From the NCBI GenBank assembly GCA_019155205.2, contig JAHNZQ020000227.1:1423633-1487632 (forward strand): a stretch of 64,000 nt of DNA. The letters are read 5' to 3'. Under the pieces are notes generated by a model. The model was not told the origin of the DNA. It saw nothing but the letters and a program-made list of their open reading frames with translations, and did not search any database. Made by a program: the position numbers and the translations under genes. Shown here piece by piece: positions 1-10,704 of the stretch; positions within the stretch are counted from its first letter, which is position 1; every line of letters starts with the position of its first letter. The DNA is from Gracilaria vermiculophylla. Lineage: Eukaryota; Rhodophyta; Florideophyceae; Gracilariales; Gracilariaceae.

Positions 1-491
1 CGCATTCTTTTATATAGTTCAGAACGCTGTATACATTCCTCTTCAGACTCCGGAAAAGCAATCCTCGGAAGAATATCATTCAATGCGTCTAATGTTTCTT
101 GGAAGATGTAGAAAGGGGTATTTCTACAAACACCGTATGGCCAACCTACATCCAGATAGCTTGCTCCAACTAGTATTCGCAATGTGATACACAGCATATG
201 TTCAACTGTTAGAGTAGAAGCTGGGCAGTTTCTGCGTAGTTGTTTCCGCTTAAGTTTTGGCGTTAAAAGCGAAACCAATATATGAAATTGTGCAATGCTG
301 ACGCGGTAAAGACGTTGAAATAGTTCTTCTCCAATATCATTCACATGTTTTATGAAATCGAAGGGATGTCTTCGTTTCACTGTTCTATCGGATCTTCCAT
401 CTTTCACAGGAAAACGTGCCCCCAATACGCTGTAGGAAACTAGTATTGCCGACGCATACAGAGCTCTCTTCTTCGACGAGGAAAATTTCAT
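1..491 (-). CDS. Partial DDE transposase (PIF/Harbinger-like), N-terminal part
   Basis: An open frame starts at an ATG complementary to 489-491 and runs without a stop to the left edge (163 codons). It begins with a short basic stretch (MKFSSSKKRALYAS), followed by a region rich in helix-turn-helix-like segments: FQRLYRVS, then LTVEHMLCITLRILVGASYLD, then GVCRNTPFYIFQETLDAL. This order matches the N-terminal half of PIF/Harbinger or HARBI1-type (DDE_4) transposases: a 'RMS..F..L...L' box, a 'LAITLRWLA.GSYLDI' box and an HTH. The catalytic DDE domain would lie left of the window. A slightly longer ORF (385-678) occupies another frame over the same DNA and looks like a shadow. Because the frame is open, the element could be fairly young. 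Family assignment is by motif order only; another DDE_4 family is possible. Confidence 0.55.
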   Translation of the reverse strand, partial: MKFSSSKKRALYASAILVSYSVLGARFPVKDGRSDRTVKRRHPFDFIKHVNDIGEELFQRLYRVSIAQFHILVSLLTPKLKRKQLRRNCPASTLTVEHMLCITLRILVGASYLDVGWPYGVCRNTPFYIFQETLDALNDILPRIAFPESEEECIQRSELYKRM

Positions 492-678
492 TGCCTTCTT
501 GATTGCTTGCGATCGCTTTGCCACCCTTCGGATAGTACGGTTTATGTCTCTTGACTGCGTAAATGTTACAACTTTCTCGTACTTCGCGGGGGAAGGGCAT
601 GAACTGGAGGAGCTCACAACCTGAGATCCTCAAAATGCCTTGCACTGGTACTTTTTGGCATCGTAGTGGGCAGTTCAA

Positions 679-1108
679 ATAATTATTTCACTTTTACCAT
701 ACCAACACCTAGAACGGAATCGTCGTAGAAATTTTGAAATTCATGACTTTGTCCTGATTCATGATTTCCGGTTTTCAAAATTTCAAGGAGTCATATGACG
801 ACCCTGAGGTGTAATATGTTTTTGAAACGCACTGTATGCGTGCTAGCCAAAATCCCTTGACAACAGAATTCTGTAAAGATTTCAGCTTACACGTGGACAA
901 GCAAATTTGCCGGAATTCTGCGAGCTGTGGCGTAAAATCTCAAATGTGTACAGAAAACACATCTGGATTTTTAGTTTTATTTTTGGAATGCTTTTAATTT
1001 TGGGGTTCTGAAACTTTTTTGCATCTTTTGTCTGGGGGAGGGTCAACGCGACATCCTATACTTCACGGTTAGATCTGTAAGGTACCAGAGGTATCGGCGT
1101 TCTTCGCA
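679..1108. other. Non-coding stretch between transposase fragment and helicase gene
   Basis: This stretch holds the transposon terminus described separately at 813-834 and the upstream region of the helicase gene. I see no other coding sequence. Confidence 0.5.
813..834 (-). repeat. Transposon terminal repeat, same family as the 62.2 kb element
   Basis: Read on the minus strand from 834, the sequence is CAGTGCGTTTCAAAAACATA, preceded by TA at 835-836. The first 15 bases equal the left terminus of the Tc1-like element at 62193, and the TA would be one half of its target duplication. A degenerate second motif (ATGATTTCCGGTTTT, near 760-775) may be the inner repeat. This could be a solo terminus or the 5' end of the element whose transposase lies at 1-491. 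Confidence 0.5.
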
Positions 1109-2461
1109 ATGACAACGTTTCGCGCTCTCGGCCTGCAACCGTGGCTGCAACAAGCCTGCACTTCACTTGGAATACAGAAACCAACCCCCGTTCAATCCGC
1201 GTGCATCCCTGCCATATTGCAAGGTTCAAACGTCATTGGCGCCGCACAAACCGGAACCGGAAAGACCGCCGCCTTTGTGCTCCCAATCTTGCAAAAGCTC
1301 GCGCACGACCCCTATGGCATCTTTGCGCTCGTGCTCACCCCAACCCGCGAGCTCGCATTCCAAATCGCCCAACAGATCACCGCATTTGGAGCCCGGATTG
1401 CTGTCAGGCACCATGTGCTTGTGGGAGGTATACACGAGCTCGACCAAGCCGCTGCGCTTGCCAAGTTGCCGCATATCGTCGTGGCCACGCCGGGGCGACT
1501 GGCGCTTATGCTATCCAAGGGCTACATCACTTTGAACAAGCTTCGCTTTTTGGTTTTTGACGAGGCCGACCGTTTGCTGGATCCCACCTATCTGCAAGAT
1601 CTTATTCTCATTTTGAACGCGTCCTCCTCTCCAAAGCGACAGACTCTCATGTTTTCCGCGACAATGACATCTTCGTTGCAACAGCTACATCAGATTGCCA
1701 TGGATGACGAAAGCACTTTCCGATTTGACGCCCACGAGAATCGCTTTGCCACCGTTGATGCACTGAGTCAGCGGTACATCTTTCTCCCGGAACATCTCAA
1801 AGAATGCCACCTGGTCAACCTGCTCAAAGAAGAGTATCCATCGTCCAGCGTGATCATCTTCGTCGCGCGATGCGAAACAGCAGAGCTACTGCTAAACATG
1901 CTCAATTTACTGGGCATGAACAAAGTTGCGGCCCTCCACTCACACATGAAACAGGTGCAACGCATTGAATCTCTGCAGCGCTTCAAAGGCGGCATCGTTC
2001 GCGCCCTCATCGCTACCGATGTTGCAAGCAGAGGACTCGATATCCCTGCATGCGAACTCGTGATAAACTATGACCTTCCGCGGAACGCCGGCACGTACGT
2101 CCATCGGGTTGGGCGAACCGCGCGCGCCGGCAGGTCGGGCTTGGCGCTCAGTTTTGTAGCGCAACACGACGTTGAGCTTGTCAAGGCGATTGAGGAAAAG
2201 ATACAGCGCAAACTGGAAGAGCACAAGGGAAATTCGGAGAAGAAGTTGATGCAGAATGTGGCAATGACGTTGAAGGCACGCCAGATGGCAAAGATGCGCC
2301 TGCAGGACAATGGATATTTTGAGAAAGCGGAGGCTCGCGGAGGCAACTCGAAAAGCTCGGCCAAGCGTCGAAAGCGCCTGCAGCACCGTGAGGCAAGCAA
2401 CAAAAAGACACGTGAACATGCGCCCGCAGACACGCTCACGGAGTCTCAACAACAGCAGTAG
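1109..2461 (+). CDS. DDX49: DEAD-box ATP-dependent RNA helicase, DBP8/DDX49 type
   Basis: A 450-residue intronless superfamily 2 helicase. Visible motifs in order: Q motif around residues 4-29, Walker A AQTGTGKT (about 46-53), PTRELA, TPGRL, DEAD (about 151-154), SAT (about 183), and in the second RecA lobe ATDVASRGLD, then HRVGRTARAG (about 331-340). The FxxLGLxxWL start and overall length resemble DBP8/DDX49, which acts in 40S (18S rRNA) maturation in the nucleolus. The C-terminal 70 residues are Lys/Arg-rich, as in nucleolar helicases. The ATG is the first in frame and sits just before the Q motif. Base composition is richer in GC than in neighbouring genes. Membership of the DEAD-box family is certain; assignment to DBP8 rather than a close paralogue is likely. 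Confidence 0.9.
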   Translation: MTTFRALGLQPWLQQACTSLGIQKPTPVQSACIPAILQGSNVIGAAQTGTGKTAAFVLPILQKLAHDPYGIFALVLTPTRELAFQIAQQITAFGARIAVRHHVLVGGIHELDQAAALAKLPHIVVATPGRLALMLSKGYITLNKLRFLVFDEADRLLDPTYLQDLILILNASSSPKRQTLMFSATMTSSLQQLHQIAMDDESTFRFDAHENRFATVDALSQRYIFLPEHLKECHLVNLLKEEYPSSSVIIFVARCETAELLLNMLNLLGMNKVAALHSHMKQVQRIESLQRFKGGIVRALIATDVASRGLDIPACELVINYDLPRNAGTYVHRVGRTARAGRSGLALSFVAQHDVELVKAIEEKIQRKLEEHKGNSEKKLMQNVAMTLKARQMAKMRLQDNGYFEKAEARGGNSKSSAKRRKRLQHREASNKKTREHAPADTLTESQQQQ

Positions 2462-3263
2462 CAAATAGCTGTGCATTTTCTCGGTGCTTATATGTCGCGA
2501 AGAAGGAAGTAAGCTTCCACGAGTTGAATGAATGGACGGCTCGAATATGGTAACCGCTCATTCCAACGGCAATGGGGTGCAGATGCACCGCCAAGGCATT
2601 GCTCAATTCATGGACGTATGTTACGTAATCCGCGGTGGTTTTGTACGGTCTTGGTCACGGAGAGAATTTGCTTGGAATCCGCTCCGCACGGTTTTCGTTG
2701 AGTGATGGGAGCGGTTGGCGGACGACGCGGAATTGCGGATTTGCTACGGTGGACATGAAATAGATGGCAAGCAAGTGCGCCGCGTGGGTTTCCGTTGGCC
2801 CGTCTGCTCCGCGCATGGCCGTCACGGCGCTTTACGGTCTGCGCGTTGCGTATCTATGCGCCTGAGCCGCGGAGGTGCGATGCGCTCTGCGGCTTTCCGC
2901 AACGGGTCGCCACGGACGGGCACCCAGCCATCGTGGATTCAGCGCATGAATGGAGCCCACCTCAACGTCGTGATGCTCAGTATCCTGACAGCGCTCATTA
3001 TCTGTGGCCGTCTCAGCTCACCGCGTCCCTCGGCCCACCCCTCCGCTGGGTATACCGCTCCTCAAAAACCGCTGTCCTTTCTGCTGCGTCGCACGCTTTG
3101 TTTAACATACGCCCGCCTGGAGCTCCTCACTCGTTAATCATCATTCGCGGTGACGGAGGCATCAGTGCGACGCCACGCTGCATCGCCCATCAGTTTCTAC
3201 CGCCAACTGCTTCACGGCTTTCCCACACACTAATACTTCTTCCCGCCTCCGCAGCGCTCAGTC
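2462..3263. other. Intergenic, GC-rich, no gene seen
   Basis: 3' flank of the helicase and 5' flank of the NT-C2 gene, which lie in the same orientation. Overlapping ORFs here (2715-3340) have arginine- and cysteine-rich translations without recognisable domains and look like by-products of GC-rich DNA. Confidence 0.5.
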
Positions 3264-4262
3264 ATGAGGCGCTCTTCTTCGAAGCTGATAACCCGCGCAA
3301 GAAGTTTGCGGAATGTCAGCAAAGTTCCTTTCAAGTTTAAGTTTGACTTGCTCATCGAAACTGTGGACAAGCTTGCGGCCCAGGGCGATATCGTCGTTAT
3401 CTGGGAAAGGTCCAACAACAAAGTTCATTGCACAAAGGCCGTGAAAATTGACAAGAACACGAGAAAAGCCTCCTTCAACAATGAGAAGATTGCCACAGAT
3501 ATCACTTTGTTCAAGAGTCAACCCGCGGAGCGCCGATTCCAAGAAAAGGTGGTCAAGCTAGCCGTCAAGCAAAATAACTCTGATGGCAAGACGCTCGGAA
3601 AGATTCATCTCAACCTTGCGGACTATGCGGAAGTGCCTTCGGGGTCTAAGAGGATCAGCGCCGAGCTTACTAATGGGGCCACGTTGATAGCCACCGTGCA
3701 ATGCCAGTTCTTGTCCATGGGGAAGACAATTCATGTGAAGGCAGGAAAGTCTGAAACGAATGAAGCCTCCCAAGACGAGGAAGACTTTGATGATGACATG
3801 GAGAGCGAGAGCAATTCTGTCGCCGCCGACGACACTCCCACTGGGTTTTTGAAGAATAAGCTCAAGATTGCTCGAGCTGGTTCTAAGAAATTAATCGGAC
3901 GAACAACGGGGAAGAACAAGGCAGATGAAGAGAACAATATGGATGTGGCAAACACAGCTGACCAGCAAAGTATTGAGCGGCTACGGAAGGAAAACCAACG
4001 GCTCAGGAAACAATTGGAGGAGGCTGAATGTAACAGCGGGCTAACCGGCGACGCCAAGCGAGCTGACATCACCAAGTCGTTGAGGAATGAAGTTCGCGAG
4101 CTCCGGAACGCGCTCGCAAGAGAGCCAATATACGCCGATGTCGTGAAAGAACTAAAAGAGGCAAAGATGGCCTTAGCGTTACTGCATCTTGAAAAGGAAG
4201 AAGTAGCGTTTGAGCTTATGAAATACCAAAGAGGAGAGATTAGTCCTGGCAATTCGGTGTGA
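3264..4262 (+). CDS. NT-C2 domain (EEIG1/EHBP1-type) coiled-coil protein
   Basis: A 332-residue protein. Residues about 18-155 (from VPFKFKFDLLIETVDKL to ATVQCQFLSMGK) have the pattern of the N-terminal C2-like domain of EEIG1/EHBP1 proteins: a lipid-binding-like beta sandwich with 'KAVKIDKNTRKASFNN' and 'LGKIHLNLADYAE' segments. An acidic linker follows (DEEDFDDDMESE, about 172-183), then a coiled coil from about residue 235 to 325 with heptads such as IERLRKENQRLRKQLEEAE. In animals and plants such proteins link membranes to actin or organelle movement; the partner here is unknown. The ATG is preceded by a pyrimidine-rich leader. It is shorter than animal EHBP1 and lacks a calponin-homology domain. 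Confidence 0.75.
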   Translation: MRRSSSKLITRARSLRNVSKVPFKFKFDLLIETVDKLAAQGDIVVIWERSNNKVHCTKAVKIDKNTRKASFNNEKIATDITLFKSQPAERRFQEKVVKLAVKQNNSDGKTLGKIHLNLADYAEVPSGSKRISAELTNGATLIATVQCQFLSMGKTIHVKAGKSETNEASQDEEDFDDDMESESNSVAADDTPTGFLKNKLKIARAGSKKLIGRTTGKNKADEENNMDVANTADQQSIERLRKENQRLRKQLEEAECNSGLTGDAKRADITKSLRNEVRELRNALAREPIYADVVKELKEAKMALALLHLEKEEVAFELMKYQRGEISPGNSV

Positions 4263-4786
4263 GATGCGACGGATTAAGATTTGTTGAATTGCAGCATTGT
4301 ACAGAACTCTTACATTTCCCCGGACAATAACTTGCATGGGTTTCGTGAGCATAAGGTCTCGCGACGAATTAACGGAGGGCTTCAGAGAAATCGCCAACAA
4401 AGGTGGAGCTGGCTCGGGAGCGAAATCGGTTCAGTTACCGAATCATACATAGTGGTACATACTCACATAAAAACAGCAAGCAGTGCGTTGCCCTGTTCTA
4501 GGTCGGAGCGTGGGAAGTAGAAGTTATTACAGGTGATCAGGGTTTGTGCCTATTACCGTTCTTAGTACATGGCCTCGGTACTCATCTCATATTCACTTCA
4601 TCGTAAATACTAACCATTCCAGTTATTTCTTCTGCACCTTAAAAACTTCGACGTGAACGAATCAGTGTTTATTTACGTTTGTAAGTATGACGCAATTCGC
4701 GTGAAGCGGTCGAAGTCCCCGAGGAGTTTCCGTCGAGAAAAGATTCAGAGAACTAAAAACAGCAAACGAGCTGCATAGCATCGGCA
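4263..4786. other. Convergent intergenic region
   Basis: 3' flanks of the NT-C2 gene (+) and gatC (-). No coding sequence, structured RNA or repeat recognised. Confidence 0.5.
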
Positions 4787-5360
4787 TCAGTCTGACACAT
4801 TCGATGAAAGTTTTGGAACCCGAATATAATCCTTCTCTGTAGATGGAGCTTCACCCATCAAGTCATCGCTGCAGAAAAAAAAGTCAACAGTCAGATAATC
4901 GTTTTGAACGAAAGGATCGAAATAAAAGTGGAACTCACACATTGGAGAAACGATGAGGAACATCTTCTCTCATCACGTTTTGCAATTTCTGTGCAGATGT
5001 CATCGGTTCGACATCAGCCACGTCAACATCGTTGATAGTGTCAAAGAAAGCTATAACCTTCTGGATTTTAGGAACAATCTTTCGAAGTTCATCATCGGAC
5101 AGTCGTAATTGAGCTAGTTTTGCGATCTTTTCAACCTCATGTCTTGTAATATCACTGCAGCTTCTCACGGGATATCGTGCCCGAGGCCTTCGACTAATGT
5201 GCTGGAACGGTATCGATGGTCGTTTTGACCATGCTATAGCAGATGAGATGAATGCCGGTCTTCCAGTCGTCATCGAATTTGTTTTAATAGGCACGTCGAA
5301 CATCTGTTCTCCCTCTGAAGTTGGTGCAACTGCTGTGATCAATGTCAAAGAATGTGCCAA
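4787..5360 (-). CDS. gatC: Glu-tRNA(Gln) amidotransferase subunit C, organellar, two exons
   Basis: GatC is the small structural subunit of GatCAB, which converts Glu-tRNA(Gln) to Gln-tRNA(Gln) in plastids or mitochondria. Exon 1 (5360-4939) encodes an N-terminal extension of about 70 residues rich in Ser, Arg and Pro, probably a transit peptide, then the GatC core ITRHEVEKIAKLAQLRLSDD and DVADVEPM. The plain ORF ends at FSNV, but GTGAGT at 4938-4933 is a good donor. With acceptor CTGCAG ending at 4869, the 70-bp intron restores the family's C-terminal tail: exon 2 (4868-4787) reads DDLMGEAPSTEKDYIRVPKL and ends with TGA. The joined protein is 167 residues. The CTGCAG before the ITRHEV motif could instead mark another intron, so the N-terminus is less sure. 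Confidence 0.88.
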
Positions 5361-6528
5361 AGATCACTGCAGGTGGAGCTCTGCACAGACACGTTAGATA
5401 CAGTGCAGCAGCTGCGCAACAAAATTACTTTTTGTAAGAAAGTTTTCGAAAAATCTGAGAAACATTTCATGTTGGAACACCCTCTGATGTGCTTCAATAA
5501 AACAAAGCACAGCAGAGGTACGCAAGACACTTCTCCACTCTCCGCTCATTGCTTTCAAAACGATGGCACGCGTGGACCTTCGTAGACTCACGCGTACGAC
5601 GTGCAACCAGCTAGCTTTTCCATGTGCTGAGCTTCTCGGAATTCACGCATCTTTCCGCGTAACCTCCCTCCAGGTCAATTACGATAGCGCTGTTCCTGCC
5701 CTCTCTCGTTTCATTGATTCGGCTTTGGCTGCAACCCATCGGCCTTTTTTTACCATGGCGATTACACACAGCGTTTGCAAATTGATTATGCTGCCGTGTC
5801 TTTTAAGACACAGTAGAATGCTTCCTTTCTTTCAGAAGTCCGAGGCCAACCGAGATGAACTGGAACGCGTTTAAAATTTCCATCGACTCTTTCCGTAGCG
5901 GTACAATTTTATGTTCATGTCGATCATACATCTTCCGTGCTGATATTTTTCTTTTAGAACAGTTAGCTACCTTCGTTAGTATGCTCTGCCTCTGTACTCT
6001 ACTCTTATTCATCAAGACCCTCCCGATCCATTCAAAGCGCTTGCAAAACTCAACGCACTCACAAATCAAATGAAGAATGGGCACGCATCTACAGGATGGG
6101 ACTTCCTTCAAACTTCATTTGAATTTCGTTTAGGTGTTGAGTGTTTTATCCTGCTGCGTATTGAAAGCAGCTCTTATACGGTAGAAACGAAATGATATTG
6201 ACAAAGCTTCCAGGAAAAACTCCCAGTAGAAAGCTGCATAGTCGAGGGATAGGTAATGGCCGAGACTGAGGAGTATGTAAAAGACGTCACCCATGGGGCA
6301 TGTTAGCATATTGTGGTAGTTCATATCATGTTCTTGAACGTCATGGAATTTATGTGCAGGACCACCTGCTATTAAATTAACGCCCAAAAACACAGTTGTT
6401 GGTGCTTAAACTTTTCTTAACACGTATTCGACATGCTTCAGGAATTTACCATCATTAATAAGATGTGAATTCTTGCTTCATGTACGGATCTCCAACCATA
6501 GCCGTCTGAGCTGAAATTGTGAAAGACA
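5361..6528. other. Unassigned region with exon-like ORFs
   Basis: Region upstream of gatC and UTP23. An ATG ORF at 5563-5874 (+, 103 residues, MARVDLRRLTRTTC start) and a second open stretch near 5984-6196 (+, containing DPFKALAKLNALTNQMKNGH) have protein-like composition. The second follows a possible acceptor (CTTCGTTAG ending at 5983). They lie in one orientation and could be exons of a small gene with introns, such as the candidate GTACAA...TTTTAG at about 5901-5957. I recognise no family and cannot join the pieces confidently. The rest shows no feature. Confidence 0.25.
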
Positions 6529-7800
6529 ATGCCGCTTAACAAAGGACGAACAGGCCAGAGTCGAAAGATATTATCATTCTATCGCGTCAATTTTGATTAT
6601 GCGCCGCCGTATCGGGTCTTGTGCGACGGTGACATGATTTACCAGTCTTTACGGAATGACTTGTACCTCAAACAATCTTTGCCCACCATCCTAAGCGCCC
6701 CCGCGCTGCCCGTGATCACAAACTGTGTTCTGGAAGATTTGCGAAGCAGAGGCGCAGAATATTCCAATGCTACACTCTTCGCAAAACGAGCCACCCGGCT
6801 GCCCTGCGCGCACAAAGAGAAAGTCAACGCTACAGAATGCCTACTACAGAAATTAAGAAACAATTCTGAAGCTAAGCTCATGGCTTCAGCTGCAAACATA
6901 GAAGTTCTTAAGCAACTCACGCGCATTCCTGGTATTCCTCTTATAACCATATTTAACAAAACCAAGCTTGTACTAAAACCTCCGAGCAAAGCCACCTTGG
7001 AATTCGTGCGAAAGAATGAGAGGGCCAAAGTGCAAATCGTTGGTGAAACTGATAAAATTCTTCTGGAACGAATCAAAGCTGAAGCAAGGGCGAACCGACC
7101 AGTGCGAAAGGTTATCGTGAAGAAGCGAAAGGCAAAAGGACCTAACCCGCTTAGCATAAAAAAGCCTAAGAAAGAATCACAGAAGCATGCAGATGTCTTA
7201 GAAATTGAGAAAGACAAGGAGCACGATGGCGAACAGCGTAACTTGAACACGTCACCTCTTTCGGTAGTGAGCGGCATATCTAATGCTGCCGATGATGCAT
7301 TAAATGGAATCGAAACAAAATTATTGCCTGCGAGTGGAAAACGGAAGAGGGGGAGGCGGAGGGCGGCGAAAACCAGAAATGGTCCAAAAGATGATGACAA
7401 TGCGTCGCTTATCGGTGAGAAAAGCCGAGAACAGATATCATCTTCACCTTTAAATGAGGGAACAGCGAATAAGATGGTAGAAAGCAATCACCTGCAGCTC
7501 CAATGCACCTCGGAGACAACCACGAATCCTTCTGGTTGTGAAATGAATGCGAACAAACTCGCAAAACGAGGGTCGCGGAGAGAGGAAAATGTCGATGAGT
7601 TGGTTGCCAATGATGGGCATGCGTTTATTAAGTCAGTGAAGCAAGATGAGTTAATTAAAGGTGATGAGAAGGACGATAATGGTGGTCAAACGGAAACTGA
7701 TATTCCTACAGAACAGGTCAACGTGGCTGGCGAAGTCCAAGCTCGGAAACGGAAAAAACAGCGTAAGAATCGTCGAAGACGTTCTTCAAAGAATCAGTAA
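6529..7800 (+). CDS. UTP23: rRNA-processing protein UTP23 (PIN-like, SSU processome)
   Basis: A 423-residue nucleolar protein. Residues 1-170 match the Utp23/Fcf1 PIN-like domain: a start of RKILSFYRVNFDYAPPYRVL, the LPVITNCVLEDLR segment, and the CCHC-like zinc region including LPCAHKEKVNATECLL. The conserved IPGIPLITIFNKTKLVLKPPS strand closes the domain. UTP23 is needed for 18S pre-rRNA processing and release of snR30 snoRNA; unlike FCF1 the nuclease site is usually degenerate. The C-terminal 230 residues are low-complexity and strongly basic (KRKRGRRRAAKTRN, RKRKKQRKNRRRRSSKNQ end), longer than in yeast. Intronless, with the ATG directly before the conserved domain. Confidence 0.88.
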   Translation: MPLNKGRTGQSRKILSFYRVNFDYAPPYRVLCDGDMIYQSLRNDLYLKQSLPTILSAPALPVITNCVLEDLRSRGAEYSNATLFAKRATRLPCAHKEKVNATECLLQKLRNNSEAKLMASAANIEVLKQLTRIPGIPLITIFNKTKLVLKPPSKATLEFVRKNERAKVQIVGETDKILLERIKAEARANRPVRKVIVKKRKAKGPNPLSIKKPKKESQKHADVLEIEKDKEHDGEQRNLNTSPLSVVSGISNAADDALNGIETKLLPASGKRKRGRRRAAKTRNGPKDDDNASLIGEKSREQISSSPLNEGTANKMVESNHLQLQCTSETTTNPSGCEMNANKLAKRGSRREENVDELVANDGHAFIKSVKQDELIKGDEKDDNGGQTETDIPTEQVNVAGEVQARKRKKQRKNRRRRSSKNQ

Positions 7801-8248
7801 TCAGCTCATTACTATTGTGCTAAAAGTGAGTGTGATTGTCAGAGAAGTCTTTGTTCTGATTTTGTCGGCACTAATTTTATGAAAAGTAAACGATATCCCT
7901 TTCCAACGAAGAAGAATTCCCGCTTACCGCAAGAAACACTCTTCGTAAAGAACAACGATTTTCAACTAAATAGGCTGCATGACTCTACAACCAGAAGAGG
8001 TGAAAACGCGTTGGCAAGATATAAGCGATGAACTACGAGTATAATGCTTAGCTCAGGTTGTGAATGAGTGTTGCGAGCAATTCCCACAATTGACGCCATC
8101 GAGAGGCTGGCAGACAGTCATCTTGCTCAATACCAAAGCAGCCATGAAGGTGTATGGAAGCTTGTGAAGCAACTCTGCAGAGACAAAGACAGAAAAAAAG
8201 ATATGGATTCTACATTTCTCCGAAAACTTAGGACACAGATTCTGATTA
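7801..8248. other. Intergenic with possible small exons
   Basis: Between UTP23 and RPC19. One frame holds an ATG ORF at 7879-8031 (MKSKRYPFPTKKNSRL start). After two stops it is open again at about 8068-8310, with RAIPTIDAIERLADSHLAQ and KLVKQLCRDKDRKKDMDS. This second stretch overlaps the RPC19 3' end. It might be a short spliced gene or a relic; no family recognised. Confidence 0.2.
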
Positions 8249-8575
8249 TTATCCTTCGTTATTCATTGCCTTGTAAGCTTCTGTTTCCATTAAAAACTTT
8301 GTTTGAATAAACTCTGCCATCTCCTTCAGGTCAAGCAATGCTTTCTTGAAGAGATCAACGGCTGGTCTTTCAAAAGTTTCCACCCGGATATTCATTATGT
8401 TTTCACTTGGATGCGGAATACTGTACCCGCAGAATTTAACATCTGGATTTTTAACGAGCACATACCGTAGTGCATTCCCCAGTGTATGGTCTTCGTCGCG
8501 CAACACAAATGTTTGATTTGTTTGATCCGCACCTATGACCTCAACCTTGGGTTCAGAAATCGTTTCGTTGCTCAT
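8249..8575 (-). CDS. RPC19: RNA polymerases I and III subunit RPAC2 (AC19)
   Basis: A 108-residue full-length member of the L/Rpb11/Rpc19 family, one half of the alpha-like heterodimer shared by RNA polymerases I and III. Diagnostic segments are DEDHTLGNALRYVLVKNPDV (residues about 27-46) and FCGYSIPHPSENIMNIRVET, the signature of the family, followed by a C-terminal helix KKALLDLKEMAEFIQTKF. It partners the RPAC1/AC40 subunit in the nucleus. The start MSNETISEPKVEV is close to the usual N-terminus. A second Pol III subunit (POLR3H) lies about 15 kb away in this window. Intronless. Confidence 0.93.
   Translation of the reverse strand: MSNETISEPKVEVIGADQTNQTFVLRDEDHTLGNALRYVLVKNPDVKFCGYSIPHPSENIMNIRVETFERPAVDLFKKALLDLKEMAEFIQTKFLMETEAYKAMNNEG

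Positions 8576-10704
<2,129 letters not shown>

Noticed and set aside
385..678. 97-codon minus-strand ORF at the left edge
   Set aside because: The overlapping frame starting at 491 matches transposase motifs; this one does not.
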